Source: Luscinia megarhynchos
Lineage: Eukaryota; Chordata; Aves; Passeriformes; Turdidae
Direction: 5' to 3'
DNA length: 64,000 bases
Assembly (NCBI GenBank): GCA_034336665.1
Contig: CM067588.1
Location: 5,892,655 to 5,956,654, forward strand
Below, piece by piece: positions 1 through 11,000 of this stretch; the first letter of the stretch is position 1; every line of letters starts with the position of its first letter. The notes below the pieces were generated by a model that searched no databases, was not told where the DNA came from, and saw nothing but the letters and a program-made list of their open reading frames with translations. Made by a program: the position numbers and the translations under genes.

Positions 1-295
1 GGAGCCCTTAAAAATCATCTTTAGAAATCATGCTGAGGGCTGAGAATTTGAAAGTAGCATGATGGGGAAAAAAAACATTAACAACAAATAAAACCCCACC
101 CCTTCCCTGTAAGTTAGCAGAAGATGAACTCTCAGAACCTCTGCACTTCCTCATGTCACAGCACTGAGAGGCACAGTGAGGGAGGGCAGGGGACCCCCGG
201 GACTGTCCCCTCCTGCACACAGAGAGGTGCAGCTGCAGAGCTGAGGGCACCACAACATCACCCACGGCACAAACACAGCCCAGCAGGGAGAGCAC

Positions 296-520
296 CCCTC
301 CCTGCATCCATCCCTGTGTCCATCCATCCCTGCATCCATCCATCCCTGCATCCATCCCTGTATCCATCCCTCCCCGCATCCATCCATCCACCTCTGCATC
401 CCTGTATCCATCCATCCTTGCATCCCTCATCCATCCATCCCTCCATCCCTGCATCCATCCCTGCATCCATCCATCCCTGCATCCATCCATCATCCCTCTC
501 TCCATCCCTGCATCCCTCAT
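296..520. repeat. 12-bp/ATCC-type tandem repeat
   Basis: Units like CATCCATCCCTG repeated, with imperfect copies. Gives false ORFs rich in Trp-Met-Asp-Gly on minus and His-Pro-Ser on plus. Confidence 0.9.
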
Positions 521-1671
521 CCAGACACACACACAGTGTGTTTTGTTTTTGCCAAAAGCTAACCCAGCAGCTCTGCCTGTCCCTGTTTCTGTCCCTGTCC
601 CTGCAGTTTGTCTGTCCCCAGGTCCCTCCCCTGGTGGGATGTTCCCAGCTGAGGGGCACAGCTCGTGGCAGCAGTGAGGAGCCGGGGAGCAGCTGGGTTT
701 CCATGGAGGGACAGGCCCAGCAGGAGCCTGGAGTGGTGCCCAGGGCCTGGCAGCAGGCACAGGCAGATGAGAAGGGCTTTGGCTTCCAAGAAACCCAAAC
801 CACTCCCAGCAGGAGGGGGCTGGCTCAGGAGCACGGCAGCGGTGTCACACGATGTCCCCTCACTGCACACTGTCACAAACCACAGCCCAGCTGTGCTGTC
901 CTGCCCTGCCCACCCTGGGCAGCTCAGGGGGACCTGCAGCCTGCCCAGCCCCCTGCCACACCCTCCCACTCCAGGGAAAAAACTTTGATAATTTCCCATT
1001 ATGCATCCATCCCACCACGGGCACAGGGACAGGGAGTGTCTGGATCAAACCTGGGGACACACAGTGAAGTCACAGACAAAAACCAAGGCAGACTGCAGGA
1101 TCCAGAGTGGGGCCAGCCCAGCTCCAGGAGCTGTTTGGGGATGGGGGAGCCCCAGGAGGGCACTGGGGATCCAAGGGCTCAACCCTTCACCTCTTGCCAC
1201 TCAAGTGATGCTCAGGCCAGGCAACACCACGAGCCCCCCGAGCAGGGAGCACCCATCCACCCCAGCCCTGCACAGCTAAATATTCTGCTTTTCTGCTGCC
1301 AGACCCAAGCCAGCCAGCAGCACCAGCCCCGTGGGGCAGCAGCACAGCCTGGGAAGAGCAGTGCTGCTCCTCCTGCAGTGCATGACCAGATCAGCCACTC
1401 CTTGCTCCTCACAAATCAACCCCAACCCCCAGCTGTGCAAAGTTTCTGGTGCAGAATCTGCAATTCTGGCTAAATGGAAGAAAAACAGAAGCTTTTAACC
1501 ATAAACCGTTGCCACATTTCCTGTTGTACTGTGACAGGATGAAACGAGCTGGTAACAAAACCACATCTGATCTGCACCTCAGCCCTGCTGGGCCTGCCTG
1601 GAAAACAGGGATGAGGCAGCTCAGCCATCCTTGGGGACCACCTGGCCAGTGTCTCAGCTTGGGACACTGGT

Positions 1672-1915
1672 GTGGCAGCCAAAGGGCACAGGACATCAGG
1701 GTGGGAGCCAAAGGGCACAGGACATCAGGGTGGGAGCCAGAGGAAAGGGCACAGGACATCAGGGTGAGAGCCAGAGGGCACAGGACATCAGGGTGGCAGC
1801 CAAAGGGCACAGGACATCAGGGTGGCAGCCAGAGGAATGGGCACAGAACATTGGTGTGGCAGCCAGAGGAATGGGCACAGGACATCAGGGTGGCAGCCAG
1901 AGGAATGGGCACGTT
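1672..1915. repeat. ~29-bp minisatellite
   Basis: About nine copies of a unit containing GGGCACAGGACATCAGGGTG; some copies read GAACATTGGTG. Confidence 0.9.
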
Positions 1916-2727
1916 CCCAGTGCCACCCTTGTGTGTGACCAGCAGGAAAACCACAGGAAAAGCCTGAACTGCCAGGAAAAGCTGCTGCACTGCAGGGCCA
2001 GAGGTGAGGCATGGCCCTGACTCGGCAGGTGAGGGCTCTGCCAGCCCTGTGACACTGCCAGGAGCCGGTGCTGCTGCAGTGACACACGGGGGTCTGGGAC
2101 AGCCACAGCAGGACCCCCGTGCCCTCCCCCTGCCCTCACAGCCCCAGTACTGCTCAGCTGTGAGAAATGCCCATTGTCAGGAGCCTCAGCTGGCACTTGG
2201 CTAATGCTGCTCGGGACAAAAGCTGCCCCAGAGCTGGGGAAGGGGCAGGAGTGGCACACAAAGCCAGGGCTCACCACCAGCTTCCCTCAGTGCCAGCCAG
2301 CACTCAGCTAATGAGCTGGAAACTCCTGCCAGGCTTTTATGGACAACCCAGGGGTCACTGAGATGTTGGTGACAGCTCTCAGAAGAATTCTAAGCCAAGA
2401 GAGGCAACAAGGAAACCTCCTGTGAGGGATATTTCCATTTACAAGGATGCCAGGAGGAACACACCCCACATTCAAAGAGCACCCTCCCTGCACCTCTCAC
2501 CTTCTCAAGCCAACTCCCAACTTAAAAACCTTTTTAAAGCAGCCAAGGCAGCAGCTCTGCATCATGCTAGGCCCCTGGTTTGGGAATTACAGCTCCAGGT
2601 GGGACTCAGGAGCTGCCCCAGCACAGCCCCACTCCAGGGAGCTCTGCAACTGCAGCTTCACCAGCAGGGCAGGCACGGGAAGCAGCAGAGGCAGAAAGTC
2701 TGAGTGTGGTGAACACTCCCTGGAGCC

Positions 2728-2850
2728 AGGGCCACCATCCCTGCAGGCCCAGGGCCACCATCCCAGGGCCACCATCCCTGCAGGGCCCTGGCCACCATCC
2801 CAGGGCCACCATCCCATGGCCACCATCCCTGCAGCCCCATGGTCACCATT
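2728..2850. repeat. ~17-bp minisatellite
   Basis: Repeated AGGGCCACCATCCCTGC with short variants; about seven copies. Confidence 0.85.
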
Positions 2851-3649
2851 AGGAGCATTTCAGACATCTCCTCTGAAAGGATTTTATCAGCTGGGCCATC
2901 AATCCTTAATTTTTCTGCTTATAAAGGGACGATTTGCCTTAAAACACCGCAGAGCAAAGCCTGGAGAAGCACATGTGAGTGTCCCTGGCTGTGGAGCTGC
3001 AGTTCAGAGCAGCATCACCTGAAATCACAAACACAGCCCAGCACAAAGGACTGGAAATAAATGGGAATGTTTCAGATTTGAGTCAGAATCGTGAGGAGCA
3101 GCAGCTCAGATCTCAAATTCAGCTGCAGCAGGGAGTGGTGGCAGCTTGGGGACATTGGGGACAGGGCTGTCACCAGAGCTGGGACATCTCTGCTCTCACA
3201 GAGCTCTCCATCCCTGCACAACACCCAACACCTGCCTCCAACACCCACTCCCGGGGTTCACAGCACTAAACTGGGAAAGGATCCACTGCTCCAGCACAGA
3301 CAGGCACGGGGGAGAATCAAACAGGAGATCTGTATCCAAAAAACCCCAAAATTGTAAATACCCCCAACATTTCCCTCCCCCTGAGAAATTCAGCTGAGGT
3401 GCTGTGCTGCACTTTGGGGCTCAGAGGAAAGGCAGACAGGAGAGCAGGGCAGAGGATGGTGCTGCATTCCAGGGGTTGCAGCAAGGGAGGACGGGCTCCG
3501 TGTTTTGATTGCCATGGAGACTTTGCTTAGAAACCGATTTTCCTGCCACATCTCAGCTCAGCACTGAGAGCTGACAGGGTCCTCCCAGGGAGCTGCATCG
3601 CCGGGGCCAGCCCGGGGCTCCCTGCACTGCACCAGCCCCGGCTGGGGGC

Positions 3650-4985
3650 CTGCACCCCAAATCCTGCATCCCCAGAACCCTGCACCCCAAACCCTGCACT
3701 CCAAATCCCGCCTGCACTCCCAAATCCTGCACCCCAATCCCTGCACCCCAAACCCTGCACCCCAGAACCTTGCATCCCAAACCCTGCACCCCAGAACCTT
3801 GCATCCCAAACCCTGCACCCCAAACCCTGCCCCAAAACCTGCACCCCAAACCCTGCACCCCAGAACCTGCACCCCAAATCCTGCACCCCAAAACCCTGCA
3901 TCCCAAACCCTGCACCCCAAAATCCTGCACCCCAAATCCTGCACCCCAGAACCTGCACCCCAAATCCTGCATCCCAAACCCTGCACCCCAGAACCCTTCA
4001 TCCCAAACCCTGCACCCCAAAACTGCATCCCAAAACCCTGCACCCCAAACCCTGCACCCCAAATCCTGCATCCCAAATCCTGCACCCCAAACCCTGCACC
4101 CCAAACCCTGCACCCCAAAACTCCTGCATCCCTAAAACCCTGCACCCCAAACCCTGCACCCCAGAACCTGCACCCCCAAAATCCTGCATCCCAGCATTCC
4201 CAAACCCTGCACCCCAAATCCTGCACCCCAGAACCCTGCATCCCAAAACTTGCATCCCAAAACCCTGCATCCCAAATCCCTGCACCCCCAAACCCTGCAC
4301 CCCAAACCCCTGCACCCCAGAACCTGCACTCCCCCAAATCCTGCACCCCTAAACCCTGCACCCCCAAAACCCTGCACCCCAAAACCCTGCACCCCAAACC
4401 CTGCACCCCAAACCCTGCACCCCAAACCCTGCACCCCAAACCCCTGCACCCCAAACCCTGCACCCCAGAACCTGCACCCCAAACCCTGCACCCCAAATCC
4501 TGCATCCCAAAACCCTGCATCCTAAAACCTGCATCCTAAAACCAAGCATCGTAAAACCCTGCATCCTAAAACCCTGCACCCCAAAACCCTGCACCCCAAA
4601 ACCTGCACCCCAAACCCTGCACCCCAAACCCTGCACCCCAAAACCCCTGCACTCCAAAACCTTTGTATCCTAAAACCCTGCACCCCAAAAAATCCTGAAC
4701 CCCAAATCCTGAACCCCAAACCCTGCACCCCAAATCCTGCATCCCAAACCTGCACCCCAAACCCTGCACCCCAAACCCTTCACCCCAGAACCCTGCATCC
4801 CCAAAACCCTGCACCCCAAAACCCTGCACCCCAAAACCCTGTATCCTAAAACCCTGCATCCCAAACCCTGCACCCCAGAACCCTGCATCCCAAACCCTGC
4901 ACCCCAAAACCCTGCACCCCAAAACCCTGCATCCCAAAACCCTGCATCCCAAACCCTGCACCCCAAACCCTGCACCCCAAAGCCT
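3650..4985. repeat. ~15-bp G-strand-rich minisatellite, about 90 copies
   Basis: Unit CCCTGCACCCCAAA with 0-2 extra A or variant bases, over 1.3 kb. Minus (transcribed-sense) strand reads TTTGGGGTGCAGGG again and again, with G3-G4 runs every 5-8 bases. The several long ORFs here are artefacts of the repeat. Confidence 0.96.
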
Positions 4986-7079
4986 GCCCGGGCACAGCTG
5001 GGGCACTGGGGCAGGGCTGGCTGGGGTCCTGCAGATCCCTCATCCAGCCCTGCCTGGGTTCTGCCCCCCTGCGCTTCCCTTCCCTGGGCATCCCCTCCCT
5101 CCCTCCCTCATCAGGCCCTGCTCAGGCTCCAAGAGCCATTTTGCAGAGTTTTAGCAGTCAGGCTTCAGGCAGAAGCCGCTGGGAGCCACTCAGCTGGAGA
5201 GGCCTGAGAATGCAAAGCCGTGGGTCTGCAGGGCGAGGTCACATCTGAGATCCGAACCAGCTCTTTGCTAATGAAGAGTGATTTCGCTGATGGTTCTGAA
5301 AATCAAAAGGAATGACAGCATTCCTAGAAAGTGGCTCTTCCACAGACTAATACAGCTGTTTCAATCAGAAAAATTGTTTCTGTAATCCCACAGACCAAAT
5401 CCCACTCCATGCAGTGCCTGTGTGTCCCCTCCTACCCACCCACACCTCATTTCCTCCCCAGAGATGTTTCCTGTGTCTTTCAGGACATGAACACCCTAAA
5501 TTATCCCCATTTAGCTTCCTCCTGCCCAGAGCAGGCCCTGCCTGGCTCAGGAATCCCCCCTGGGCATCCCAGGGTGGACAAACATCACCATCCCCAAGCA
5601 CACCCACACCTTAGCTCACCCTGGGGTCTCAGCTGAGGTTTTCCCCCTGTGCCCGGGAGCAGGTGGTGAAAAACAGAGTTGTTGTCACACACAGCTCTTG
5701 GGGGGGAAATGTTCCACACTCAATAATTATCACTTAGATAAGGTGCCAAGAGAGAGACAGGGAGGGAATCAAACCCCCAGAGAGATGTCCACCACCTCCT
5801 CCATTTCCCACACCTCCTCCTCCTCCTGCAGGACCTGCACCACCAACAACCCCAAACAGGCCATGAACCCCCCAAAACCTTCCTCCACCAAGGCCTGAGC
5901 GTGGTTTCCACCTCTGTGAGAACCCACCTCCTCACACAGCCCTATTACACAACACCAGTTGCATTCAGCAGCATGTTCAGTGCATGTGGGTTTTTTTTCT
6001 TTTTTTTTCATGCACAGGAACCATTTCCTCCCCACCACACCAAACCCTGAAAGGCTCCATCTTCTCTGGCAGCCTGAGCTCTGCCACCCACGCTGCTCAC
6101 CTGGGCAAAAAAGGGGCTGCAGCAGCCCCTGACCCCTCTGAGAGGCAGAAATCCCAACAGCAACAGCACCAGGCAGATTCCCAGAGGTCCCCCAGGATCT
6201 GCAGTGCCCTGGCTCAAGCAGAGCAGCTCTGGCTGCACCAGCACCCCAATCTCCTCCATGTCCTACACAGATGAATCATCAAATGACATTTAAAAACCAG
6301 CACGACGTGTCTGTTAATCATAGCGAGAGGGAGCTGCTGGCTAGTGGGGAATATCCCCTCTGAAACCACGGCTGCAGAGAAATACAGTAAAATTCCCAGC
6401 TGACTGAAGCTCCCCCTGGCCAAGGAGCTGCTGCAGGAAGCTGAACCCCAAAGCTCCTGCTGAGGGGTGCAAACACAGCAGGCTGAGCAGGAGCACGTTG
6501 GTGCTGCTGGTTTCCAGGAGGATTTTAAGTGAATGCTGCTCCCTGGGCCAGGTTTGATCTCTGGGTGCTGCAGGGCTCTCGTTCCCGTGTGAAACTCCCA
6601 CTTCTGCAGCACTGCCTTCTCCTTTTATGCTCAGCTCCGGTTGGGGCCCCAAAGTTCATGACAGGGATTGTTAATTTATTTATTTATTTTTAAAATAGGT
6701 ATTTAAAAACTGCCTAAGCAGCCTTGCCAATGCTGCTGAGACAGAAATCTCATCCTGGGTGAAGCACTGCCCAGCCAAACCCTCTGTCCTTCTCCAAGGC
6801 AGGCACACACAGCCCCAGGCTCCCAGAAAAGAGCCGCGTCCATCATCGTGTTAATCAGTTCACACATTAATCCTGCCCTGAACTTTCCCATCCACCGCAC
6901 AGGTGCAATTTCCCCCCAGATCCTGCAAGGCCAAACCACAGATCCCTGACCCGGGGCTGACAGCTTGCCTAAAGGCTGCTGGAAGGATTTCACCTAACGC
7001 TGAAAAAAACCCCACGGAGAGGCGGCGTGAATCCCCGCGGAACGGGGAAAGCCGGCTGAGAAAAACCCGCAGCGGCGCA

Positions 7080-7390
7080 GAACCCGCACGGGAGGGGCAG
7101 AACCCGCACAGGAGGGGCAGGACCCCCTCGGGAGAGGCAGAACCTGCACAGGAGGGGCAGAACCCGCACAGGAGGGGCAGAACCCGCACAGGAGGGGCAG
7201 AACCCCCTCGGGAGAGGCAGAACCCTGCACGGGAGAGGCAGAACCCGCACAGGAGGGGCAAAACCCGCACAGGAGGGGCAGAACCCGCACGGGAGAGGCA
7301 GAACCCCCACGGGAGAGGCAGAACCCGCACAGGAGGGGCAGAACCCCCTCGGGAGAGGCAGAACCCCCTCGGGAGAGGCAGAACCCCCTC
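7080..7390. repeat. ~20-bp minisatellite next to RAPL exon
   Basis: About fifteen copies of GGGGCAGAACCCGCACAGGA with CCCTCGGGAGA variants. It starts about 80 bases after the RAPL exon donor, in the intron. Confidence 0.93.
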
Positions 7391-7419
7391 CCTGCCCGCA
7401 GCCCTGCCCTGAACCCCGC

Positions 7420-8070
7420 ACCAGCTCCTTTTCGGCACCGCCGGCATCCCCGGCCCCGCCGCGTTACCTTGGCAGGGACCTTGCTCTGCGCGCTGCGGAA
7501 AAATGTGGTTTTGGCCGTGAAAAAGCAATCCTCGAGGTCTTCATCCAAGCTGCAGTAGCCGCTGCTCATGCTGCTGCCGATGGTCATGGGAGCCGGGCAG
7601 GGGCGAGGGGCTGGGGGGCCGGCGACCATCGGGGTCCCCGCTGCGCTCACATCCCCGGCGCGCCGCTCACCGGCTCCCTGCGCTCATCCTGCCGAGCTGC
7701 TGCTGCTCCACAGGCAGCCGTGCCGGGTAACCCTTCCCTCGCCGCAGCCCTCCCTGCGCAGCGGCGCTGGGCCAGCATGGAAGGGGCAGCGCTGCCAGTG
7801 CGCTCCCCAGTGCGCTCCCAGTGCGCCCCCAGTGCGCTCCCAGTGCGCTCCCAGTGCGCCCCCGCAGCGGCAGCGGCAGCATCGCCTCCCCTTCCTGCCC
7901 TCGCCTCGCAGCCCGGCCACTTCCTCTTGCAGAATTTCTCACCCCGCTCGCAGCCGAGGTGCTGGGCTCGGCCCTGGCCCCTGGGGACCCCCGGCATCGC
8001 CCTGGGGAGACCCGAAACGCGGTGCCACGGAGGGACGGGGGATGCTCCGTGCCTGCTGCAGCATCCCCGG
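7420..8070 (-). promoter_or_regulatory. CpG-rich region over RAPL exon, probable internal promoter
   Basis: A second CpG-dense block covers the RAPL first exon and about 450 bases upstream. This fits an internal promoter for the short RASSF5 transcript. It includes a short tandem run of a GTGCGCTCCCA-like unit near 7797-7862. Confidence 0.5.
7468..7587 (-). CDS. RASSF5: RASSF5 RAPL-type alternative first exon
   Basis: Forty codons from ATG at 7587 to donor GTAACG at 7467. The peptide starts MTIGSSMSSGYCSLDEDLED and contains CFFTAKTTFF. It matches the human RAPL-specific N-terminus in length (40 residues) and nearly in sequence. It ends in phase 0. An in-frame ATG lies further upstream (near 7650) and would add about 21 Ala/Pro-rich residues; the inner ATG was preferred by homology. 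The exon lies in a CpG-rich stretch. Confidence 0.93.
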
Positions 8071-11000
8071 AGCTGCCGCGGCATCACCCGAGGGGAGGGA
8101 GGTGGTGGGGAAGGGGGGAGGCAGGTGAGGACCAGCTCAGACCCCCGCGGGGTGCCAGGAGCCATCACAAGTGCCGCCCTGTCCTGCAGCTGATTTCAGA
8201 GCAGCAGGAGCAATTCCAGCACCCAGACTGGGGCAGCTTCGACTGCAGCCCAGGAAAAAGCTGCTCCTGCTTTTACAGCAGCCCTGACCTCCCTGCTGGG
8301 TGAGGATCACAGGGATTTGTGGGGCTGGGCAGGGGAAGGGCTCTGCTGCCCTCAGGGACACCTCCCACTGCAAACCCCAGTGTCCAGCCTGGCCTTGGGC
8401 TCTGCCAGGGATCCAGGGGCAGCCACAGCTGGGCATTCCCTCCCAGGGAAGGATTTCTTCCCAATATCTCATCTCAACTTGCTCCTCCAGACCTTCCCAC
8501 AAGCCACCACCCAGCACCAAAACCTCTCCTCTTGGCAGATTGCAGATGTTGCTCCAAACCCTCCCAGCTGTATCTGCTGAAGAACTTCAATTGCTACAAG
8601 GCTTTGAGAGCTCCGTGCCCACCACAGCAGCACCCCATGAATACAAACAGGGATGGAGATGGAAAGCCTGGCAACATCTGCAGCCCAGAAAGGGGAAGGC
8701 AAGAATCCAAGTGCCTTATTTACAGAGGGAATAAAAAAGCCACGTTCTTATGGCAGCAGCGTGTTCCTGCAGCAGCACAACTCCCTCTGCTCCACAGGGA
8801 TAAATTTAGAGGAGAAATAAGGTTCAATTGAGCATGTGCAACACCAGCAGAAAGTGAGGGTTGGGAGCATCAGCATCAGGGTCTTCTCTGAAGCCTCAGC
8901 CCAAAAATTTCCCAGGGAAACCAAGGTGCAACCTCTGGATGCTCCATGGGATTCTCCAAGAATCCCTCATTTATTCCCTGCTTGGGACATCAGCTCCATA
9001 AAAAACACAACAAAGCCAAATAAACCAAATAACTCTGAGCCCTTTTGTCCAGCAGCAGCTCCATGTAATGGTTACCTGCACACCAGCCCCCAAACCCCAC
9101 TGACCTCGGGGTCCTGCACACACCCTGCCCTGCCAAACCAGGGAACAAACTCCTGCTGCTGCCCAGACCAGCTGCAGCAGAGTCTGGATGTCACCCTGGG
9201 AGGCTGATCTGGGACCCAAATGTAAAACATTCCTAAATACTTAACTGGATCAAAGCCCAAATTATTAATGCCTGGTATTACATGGTAACAGTCTTTAAAT
9301 AGGTGGTATTAAAATAGTTATTTCTCTGATGCTTCCACTTTGCTTAATTTTGATAATATGATTTAATGACTTCCAATTATGCTAGCTATTAATTTTTTCG
9401 TGTGTTTTCAGGCCTCTTCCCCCCCTGCCACTGTACTCAGGCATCCTGTCAGTCTCCTACTGGAATATTGACTTTATTTTCCCTCCATCCTCCTCCTTTC
9501 CCAGCAGCAAAACCTGCCTGCCCAACAGAAACCCTCCAGGAACGTGGCTGCCTGCTCAGATCGAGCAAACCTGGCAATGATTTGTCTCTGAATATCCATT
9601 ATCCATAAGGAATAATGGAGCTTTACAGCAGATTTACCCTCATTAACCCTCAAACCAGCCCCACACCCCAGCACAGGCCATGGGATCCCAGCCAGGGCTT
9701 TGCTGTGCTGGGGATGCCGAGGTGCAATCCCCAGCTGGGATTTGGGATGGGCTGATGGGTTTCTGTCTGCTGCTGGAATTGGAGAGACACTTTTGTTTCA
9801 CAGGATGCCTCCCCTCCCCAGGGGACAGCAGGGCTGTGGCAGGGTGATGGATGGCCACGAAGCACAGGCTCCCTGTTTGTTATTAGGGCCATCAATAACC
9901 TGGCTGGGGTGATCACCCTGAAGATGAAACGAGCCTTTCTCAATTTTCCAAGAGCCCAGTTGCTGGGGAAGCCCAGTGACATCCTAAGGAGATGCAACCA
10001 CACACAGATTTCCCTTCACCCCCTTATACAAACACCTGGAGTGGAGAACCCATTCTGAGATCTTTTGTAATCAAATCCCATCTCACTTCAGATCCCTCTG
10101 ATCATTTTATTCTGAGCAGCAGCTGTCCAGCAAAGGATGGATGAAAACCAAACCCCACACCCCAAACAAACCCTATGTTTGTCCTTGGAAAAGTGCAAAA
10201 TGTTCCCATCCCCAGTTCTGCACAAGTCATCAAGGTCCTCCACAAAGAGGGACGTAAACAGGGGGTTGTAATGAGGGAGAAAACAGAACCACAGAATCAT
10301 CAAGGCTGGACAAGACCTCTGACTGAATCCCAGCACAGCCACTAAGCCAGATCATCAAGTGCCACGTCCACCCATTTTTGGAACACTTCGAGGCGTGCTG
10401 ACTCCAGCACTGCCCTGAGGAGCTGTTCCAAACATTGCCAAAAAGCACACAGAGCCTGAAAAGCTCCATCCCAGCCAAATCCGCTCCAGGCAGGTCTCCC
10501 AGCCATGCCTTAAGCATCTCCCATCTCATCCAGCAGGGTGAGAGCCTCCCTGGCCCTGCAGCCTGTGCCACCCACGCAGGAGCCCCAGACACGGCAGGAT
10601 TAAAGCAAAGCTGAGCCTTCCGGAGTAAGGCAGGATTAACTGCACATCCTAACACAGGCTGAGGAGTCTCCATCCCCAGGACCACTGAAAGTCCCAAAAC
10701 AAGGCTGGCAGCCAGCACTCCTTGGAAATCCCTGCTCCTGCCCTGGGAAATGCATCTCGGGGTGCTGAAAATGCAGCTCTGTGCTGGGACCATCCCAGTA
10801 TCCCAGTATCCCAGTATCCCAGTCCCTGCAGGCACTGGGATCTGGGCCATGTGGTTGATGTCCCCACGTGGCACTGCTCTGCCCCAGGTGACAGCAGCTC
10901 GGTGACACGTTTAAGCACGGCAGGGAGGGAGGGCGATGCCACCTTCCCAGCCCCCATCCCTGCAGGGCACACCTTCCTTCCGCCCCAGATAAAACCTTTT

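Larger units (their letters stand above)
1..7467. other. RASSF5 intron downstream of RAPL exon; no exon found
   Basis: Non-coding. I looked on the minus strand for the common RASSF5 exon (CKPVEET-like, LQEIKQKID-like) and found none. The stretch holds four minisatellites (296-520, 1672-1915, 2728-2850, 3650-4985) and the array at 7080-7390; elsewhere I see nothing. Confidence 0.7.

Noticed and set aside
124..1473. Open frame of 449 codons on the plus strand
   Set aside because: Low-complexity Ser/Pro/His translation of the CATC repeat and flanking intron; no homology recognised and no splice support.
3650..4985. CRISPR array or interstitial telomere
   Set aside because: Units are contiguous without spacers, in an animal intron; the unit is not the vertebrate TTAGGG repeat.
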